A stretch of 64,000 nt of DNA from Paracerasibacillus soli (GTDB lineage Bacteria; Bacillota; Bacilli; Bacillales; Amphibacillaceae), in NCBI RefSeq assembly GCF_034006335.1, contig NZ_JAWDIQ010000003.1; one strand, given 5' to 3'. The position numbers were made by a program, and so were the translations under genes. Below are positions 59,882-64,000 of the stretch, piece by piece (the stretch's first letter is position 1; each line of letters begins with the position of its first letter). The notes under the pieces are model-generated. The model searched no databases. It was not told the DNA's origin and worked only from the letters and a program-made list of their open reading frames with translations.

Positions 59882-62800
59882 CTAGTTTAAAATCGTAATC
59901 AAAGCTTGCTCCACTTTTTCATCCAATTTTAATTCATCTATTTGCCCTCTTGACTTCCACGTTTTTATTATTGAATTTAACGAATGGTATTCAGGTATGA
60001 CCCAGATAACCTATTGCATATATGTCTTGGGTAATTTAACTTCCTTAAAGCTATTGCTTTCTCACTTGATACTCCATACCTCAGAAAGTTAGACAGTGCT
60101 AAAAAGTTACTAGGAAACTCGATTCTTTCGCTCTCGTCAAAATTTAAAGACAAGTCTACAATTGTTATATATGCATTAGTAATATGACTAATATTTCTAA
60201 TACCTTCTTTAATAATCTTGACTGCTTTAGCAATACTCGTTCTATTACTCCGACTTAGCTTACTTTCATTTAGTGTGCCGATACCACTATTATTTAATAT
60301 TTTTGCTAAATCTAATATTGTATATCCAGTTATCCATCCTTTCATAAATTCAATCATTACAGTACTTGAAGTAAACAACTCATGTATGTTTTCTTGTATA
60401 AATCGAGTATCAAGTTTATTTAGGCAGTTTAATAACCAATCAATCCACACCCTATCTTCATGTTTACCTTTAAGCATACTAATAATCTCATCTTGATCAA
60501 TTGTCTTATATATAGCTTCTATAACACTAGATTTATTAGATGATTTAACGGCTGCATTCAAAATCAATTCCTTCTCCTCTGATCTAGTTGTAGTTAACCA
60601 GTTATTCCATTTATCCAGTGCTTCTTCAAACGTTTTATCCTCTAAAAATTGAGTAGCTAATGTTTTATTTAACATATCTCTTCTCAATTTAATTGATGAA
60701 CCACCTGCTACATTAGTTATTAAAGTAAAATTATCATCAATACCCTCATCATTAATCTCTTTTTGAGTAATGTCATTAATTACATTCAGCAATCCTGAAG
60801 TAGTTTCTTCTACTCCGTCTACTCTTTCAAGATATATAGTTGAATCAGAATCTAGATTAAAATGACTTTCAGTAGTTGTAGAAGGATATTGCGGAACAAT
60901 TATTCCTAATGACTGTAAACCAAATCCGGGTCTACCAGCTCTTCCAATCATATTGATTACTTCAGTTTTTGACATAGATTTAGACTCTTCCTCAGAGTAT
61001 TGTTTTGTTGTATTTATAATTACTGCTGCTGCAGCTAAATTCAATCCTTGGGATATTGTTCCTGTTGCACTTAATACACCGTTCGAACTTTTTCTAAAAA
61101 AGTCTTCTACAGCCAATTGCTCTTCATCTAGCAACGCTTGGGTATGAATTCCTATACCATTTTTTAGACCCAATACTAGTTCTGACTCGTATCCAAGTTC
61201 CTCTTTTGCCAAAATAAGGTAGGCTTTAGTAAGCTCTGATAAGTTTTGTGAAAAGGTTCCTAATTTTAGATGTTTATCTATTTCTGATAATAAGTGCCTT
61301 GTGCCTTGAGAAAAAATTAAGACTGGCATATTACAGGAGGATAAATAGTTTCCCAGTTGTCGGGAAACATCATTACCGTATCCTTCCACTCTCCATTTTT
61401 CAATTCCGTAATATTTATCAAGTACCTTTTTAAACCTTACTTCCATTTCTATAGGTAGATCAAAGGGATACGCTTGTCTTTTATTGTCCGACCATATATC
61501 TTGTACACAAAAATACAAATTAGTTTTTAATTTGGTTTTATATGTCTTTTTTCCGTTCTTCTCTGCTTCCCTCTTTGCTCTTATTATTTCTTCTTCAGGA
61601 TGGCTTACAAAACCTCTTAATGTCCTTGCTGGTCTCCATTTAGTATCTGTAATACCAATCTTATATCCATTAAGTTTTTTCAACCAACTTACGAGTTTCG
61701 GGGAATTTTCAATAATTGCTGACATAATTAAAAATGTTGTTTTAGAAATTTGAGATATTCGACTTAATAATAAATCCAAAAGCGCACCTCTAGAGCCATG
61801 ATAAATAGTGTGGAATTCATCAACAATGCAAAGACTACATTTCTTCACCATATCTGGATTATTGGCAATCAATGTTACACATTTTTGGGTGTCATAACTA
61901 AGATTAAATCTTCTTCAGAATCAGAAATTCTATCTTCGTCTAACTCATTTATATCATCTATTACAAGACTATTACCTTTACCATTGTTATGTATATCCAT
62001 AATCTTTTCCATGTTTCTATTAATCTGTCTACATAAAGCTAGTGTAGGTGCAAGATAAAGAATTACAGATCCTGTTTGTAAATATGAAATAATCTTATGC
62101 TCAGCAATTAAACTTTTACCCGTGCCTGTTGGAATTGCTATTATATTATTTGTATTTTCATCTAATAAACCCTTAAATAGAGCATCTCTATGTGGTGGCC
62201 AAATAAAATAGACTCCCTCTTCTATATATCTCTTCATATGGATGCTCCACACATTAGGATTACACATGGTTGGACTTTTTAGAGTAGATATTGCCCTATC
62301 TTTTAATAAATCCTCAAATAATAGTAAAAGAGATGCTAGAAGCATTATAGTATCTTGTCCACAATCTCTCGAATTAATAATTAAATCCTCTAGATTTATT
62401 TTTATATTACGATTCCATACTGGATGTACATAACAAAGTTCTTCAGATAATTCATTTAAACATTTGATTAAGTGATATAAACAAGCTTGTCTACAATGCT
62501 CATCTAATGAATTAAACCCACTGATATTAGAAATATTTGGTGGCTGTATATGTGCTTTTACTTGGCCCATTGATAATTTTGTAAAATTATACAATTGTTT
62601 TACTGCAATATTTTCGAGGCTTTTCATATCATTTATATTCGATATATAACTATCTAGCTGATTTGAAATCGATTTCGCATTAGGATCATAGCCTGCTATA
62701 TAATATAATAAAGAGGAGATAATCCTATTCAAGAATCCATAGTTCTCTAATCCACTATCTGTTTCAACGGATAGTGGAGGACATAATGTTTCATACGCAT

Positions 62801-63065
62801 AGGCGCAGACCAAAGATGCAGCTTCTTTTTGATCTTTAGAAAGACCTTTGTCAAATACTATTCTAAATAATAATGATTCTGCTAATCTCTTTAAGGTCGT
62901 TGTATCATATTCCTTGCTTGACAATTGTTTTTCTTCTTCTAAAAGATTCCTTTTAGATACTTCTATTGTAATTTGAAGTAATAGTAACCTTATATCTTCA
63001 CCATTTATTTCATCTAATAACTCTGCTGCTACCTCGTATTTTTCCTTAGCATATCTATCAAGCAT
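59882..63065 (-). pseudogene. SF2 (Ski2-like) helicase of a Hachiman-like nuclease-helicase pair (two frameshifts)
   Basis: About 1060 residues when joined. An all-helical N-terminal domain of about 290 residues precedes the helicase core: PPHRDALFKGLL, Walker A AIPTGTGKSLIAEH, motif Ia LYLAPTLALCRQI, motif II VDEFH (DExH), motif III MSAI, then VLSATGTISQGLNLAA and motif VI MIGRAGRPGFG, followed by a long helical C-terminus as in Ski2 proteins. A missing A in the AAAAA run near 61880 splits motif Ib from motif II (TPKKCVTLIANNP when restored), and a shift near 59995 cuts the last 35 residues (SIIKTWKSRGQIDEL). It overlaps the upstream nuclease-like gene by 8 bases. Confidence 0.7.
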
Positions 63066-63990
63066 AAGAATTTAATTCCCTTTCCTTACTTTCTATAAAA
63101 CTAACAACCTTTTGTGAAACGCTCTCATAAAAATCATCTAATCTCTTTGTAGAAATAGCCTCACACTGACGAAACTTTGTATGACGAACATTTGGCGTAC
63201 TATTTCCAAATTCTCTAAACTGGGATCCCTTTTTTGGTCTTTTACTTCGATGTTCGATTGTCAAACGGTATATAACTTTTTGTTTCCATAATATATGTTT
63301 TGAAATTGAAGCACTCAATTGTCCCTCAACACTCTCAAAACTATTAGCTACAGTACGCATAACTTGTCTTATATCAGGCCACTTTTTTCCAGAATCATAT
63401 TCCTTAAATGCTCCAAGTGCTTCTGCTGTACCCTCCGAGGGACTTTTTCTATTTTTTGATTCACCAATAACTAAATAATATTGCTCATTTGAGTTATCCT
63501 TTGCAATTGCAGCTAAATCTAATCCCTGCTTTTTTGAACTTAAATGCATATAGTGTATTCCTTGTAATGAAAGTGAGAAGGGATCTAATGCTTCTTTGTT
63601 TTCTATGGATTTTAACATTACATGGGATATTAATTCTAGTATAAAAGGATTACGTTGATTCTTTATAAACTCTCTTAGAGTTTCTTCATCACTTGAATAA
63701 TCTCTTCCCGAAAAATAGTTCTTAATTTCTCCAAGTGTAGTAAATTCAAAATCTTGATCTTGGCAACATCTTCTTTAAAGCACTATACGATGTTTCCCAC
63801 ACACCAGATTGTACAATATAACATAACTCAGCCACTAATTGAATTTGCTCATTGGAATTTGGATTGAAACCTCTTAGTTCAAATTCTAAATGAGATGGGT
63901 TGTTATCATTTGGCCAATTTGTAGAATGTACCTGCCATAGATTATATAATTCATCTATAATTTCCCAACCGTCTTTTTAGATTCCATCAT
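63058..63990 (-). pseudogene. HamA-like (DUF1837-like) PD-(D/E)xK nuclease (two frameshifts)
   Basis: About 310 residues. From ATG 63990 the reading gives MMESKK, shifts, then DGWEIIDELYNLWQVHSTNWPND, LRGFNPNSNEQIQLVAELCYIVQSGVWE, a second shift near 63770, and IKNYFSGRDYSSDEETLREFI. The C-terminal part has HYMHLSSKKQGLDLAAIA and YYLVIGESKNRKSP, that is an Asp followed at strand distance by GExK, the pattern of a PD-(D/E)xK nuclease and of HamA. It is encoded directly before the helicase with an 8-base overlap, the order of Hachiman. The N-terminal domain is longer than I expect for HamA, so a related but distinct system is possible. Confidence 0.55.
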
Positions 63991-64000
63991 AATTAACCAC

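Overview
The window is low-GC Firmicute DNA and looks like a Bacillales chromosome, most likely Bacillaceae or Planococcaceae (for example Lysinibacillus, Sporosarcina or Psychrobacillus). The basis is AT-rich codon use, strong GGAGG ribosome sites, urease genes in the order ABCEFGD beside a Yut-type urea transporter, Amj, a PbuE gene behind an adenine riboswitch, and a SigD-type promoter before a chemotaxis receptor. No rRNA, tRNA or CRISPR was seen. The genus is an inference.

Layout. 1-1865: a decayed arsenic cluster (arsB fused by deletion to the end of arsC, then a broken flavoprotein). 2036-8727: a leftward four-gene module of three tyrosine recombinases plus a coiled-coil protein, ending where the topoisomerase III gene (topB) resumes without its 5' part. 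10591-11162: eleven 52-bp tandem repeats. 11220-25239: chromosomal genes including a FUSC protein, an F420-ligase-family protein, an AraC-type regulator, a VTC/DUF4956 pair, a chemotaxis receptor and Amj. 25346-25900: thirteen 42-bp repeats. 26024-33528: an ArsR-like regulator with an MFS exporter, an AbaSI-type endonuclease, a MerR operon with its own 19-bp-spacer promoter, a RhuM remnant, a cold-shock protein and a second receptor. 33892-45575: the nitrogen/nickel block, with urease, urea transporter and a five-gene Nik/Opp-type ABC transporter. 45765-55925: accessory DNA with a decayed catalase, two RhuM copies, a phosphopantetheinyl transferase, a decayed signal peptidase, an ABC transporter, IS remnants and a second AbaSI-type gene. 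56137-57484: adenine riboswitch and pbuE. 58114-59523: an IS3-family element. 59882-63990: a nuclease-helicase pair resembling Hachiman.

How genes work together. The Nik system would supply nickel to UreE/UreG/UreF/UreD, which load it into UreABC, while Yut imports urea. Two AbaSI-like endonucleases, RhuM genes and the nuclease-helicase pair give the right-hand part the character of a defence region.

A caution applies throughout. About twenty otherwise good genes are broken by single-base shifts; in the five I traced base by base (7947, 5875, 4715, 11590, 61880) the shift lies in a short homopolymer. This is the signature of homopolymer sequencing error, so many 'frameshifted' entries may be intact in the organism. 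The ars, catalase, IS21, RhuM and signal peptidase remnants carry large deletions or several lesions and are more likely real decay.
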